A stretch of DNA of 64,000 nucleotides from Limnobaculum zhutongyuii. Lineage in GTDB: Bacteria > Pseudomonadota > Gammaproteobacteria > Enterobacterales > Enterobacteriaceae. Positions 63,680 through 64,000 of the stretch are shown here, piece by piece. Below the pieces are notes generated by a model, which did no database searches, was not told the DNA's origin, and saw only the letters and a list, made by a program, of their open reading frames with translations. Position 1 is the stretch's first letter. Each line of letters starts with the position of its first letter. Position numbers and translations under genes: made by a program. Where the stretch lies: positions 1,426,001 to 1,490,000 of the forward strand of contig NZ_CP034752.1 in NCBI RefSeq assembly GCF_004295645.1, written 5' to 3'.

Positions 63680-63717
63680 TCTCTTTTTCCTTTATGCCTT
63701 AAGTGGCTAAACAGGGG

Positions 63718-64000
63718 TTAAAGCTGCTCTCTGGCAATAATGCCCAGCGCTTCCAACTCGGTGTATGCCGTGGTCTTTTGTGCATCAGTAACACCTTCAG
63801 GCCACACCAGACCATCAATGGCCACCACGGCACCACGTGCAATCACTGCACCAAGACGTTCACCAGTCGTGGTATCGATATGCTGTGCCAATACGGCAGC
63901 GGCTTTTTTTGCAGCACCTGTGCCCGCTAAATCAATGGCATAATATTTACCGGAGACTTTGGCCAGAACGGTTCCCAGCTCATATTTTTTATCCGCTACA
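63718..64000 (-). CDS. Head decoration protein, lambda gpD-like (partial, runs off right edge)
   Basis: Codons are open on the minus strand from the right edge to TAA at 63718-63720. About 93 residues are seen, including ELGTVLAKVSGKYYAID, AAAVLAQHIDTTTGERLGAVIARGAVVAIDGLVWPEGVTD and the end LEALGIIAREQL. This is the pattern of lambda-D-type decoration proteins, which stabilise the head; they usually precede the major capsid gene as here. The N-terminus is outside. Confidence 0.88.
   Translation of the reverse strand, partial: VADKKYELGTVLAKVSGKYYAIDLAGTGAAKKAAAVLAQHIDTTTGERLGAVIARGAVVAIDGLVWPEGVTDAQKTTAYTELEALGIIAREQL

Overview
The window looks like the chromosome of a gamma-proteobacterium of the order Enterobacterales. 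Its core genes are close in length and sequence to their E. coli counterparts, and the blocks yfbS-yfbT-yfbU-yfbV-ackA-pta-yfcD-yfcE-yfcG-yfcH, ubiX-purF-cvpA-dedD-folC-accD-dedA-truA-usg-pdxB and queC/comEA-ppiD-hupB-lon-clpX-clpP-tig-bolA-yajG-ampG keep enterobacterial gene order. In E. coli the first two blocks lie near 52 min and the third near 10 min. Here they join between pdxB and queC, so this is not E. coli or Salmonella. A Budvicia/Pragia/Limnobaculum- or Yersinia-like genome would fit, but I cannot fix the genus from sequence alone.

Layout. 1-6224: right part of a Mu-type prophage on the + strand (end of gpN, broken gp44/P, gp45, gp46, gp47, gp48 with an extra C-terminal domain, receptor-binding fibre, fibre assembly protein). 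It ends in a Mu-like right terminus with three 22-bp-type repeats. 6225-49844: host segment. 49845-64000: part of a second, unrelated Mu-type prophage in the opposite orientation. It has a CTTCA-type terminus, a P2-like contractile tail (I, J, W, V, D, X, U, T, E/E', tube, sheath) and a capsid module (gp37, gp36, major capsid, lambda-D-like decoration protein) that runs off the right edge. Both prophages carry disabling-looking lesions: a frameshift in the hub gene of the left one and an in-frame TGA in the tube gene of the right one.

Host segment. Next to the left prophage is a tightly overlapping operon: an alkaline phosphatase, a small exported CPFC protein, an ABC ATPase and an FtsX-type permease with a His-rich periplasmic loop. 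This looks like a metal- or envelope-linked system that I cannot name. The acetate genes ackA-pta follow, with an unusual 11-bp dyad and a terminator-like hairpin in the leader. A divergent LacI-type regulator / MFS transporter pair sits between yfcH and ubiX; the transporter is frameshifted. The purine operon cvpA-purF has two PurR-like boxes. The proteostasis cluster (ppiD, hupB, lon, clpXP, tig) follows with a conserved heat-shock promoter before lon, and then bolA, yajG and ampG.

No rRNA, tRNA, CRISPR array or insertion sequence was recognised. Family assignments come from reading the translated sequences and from memory of the families; no search was run.
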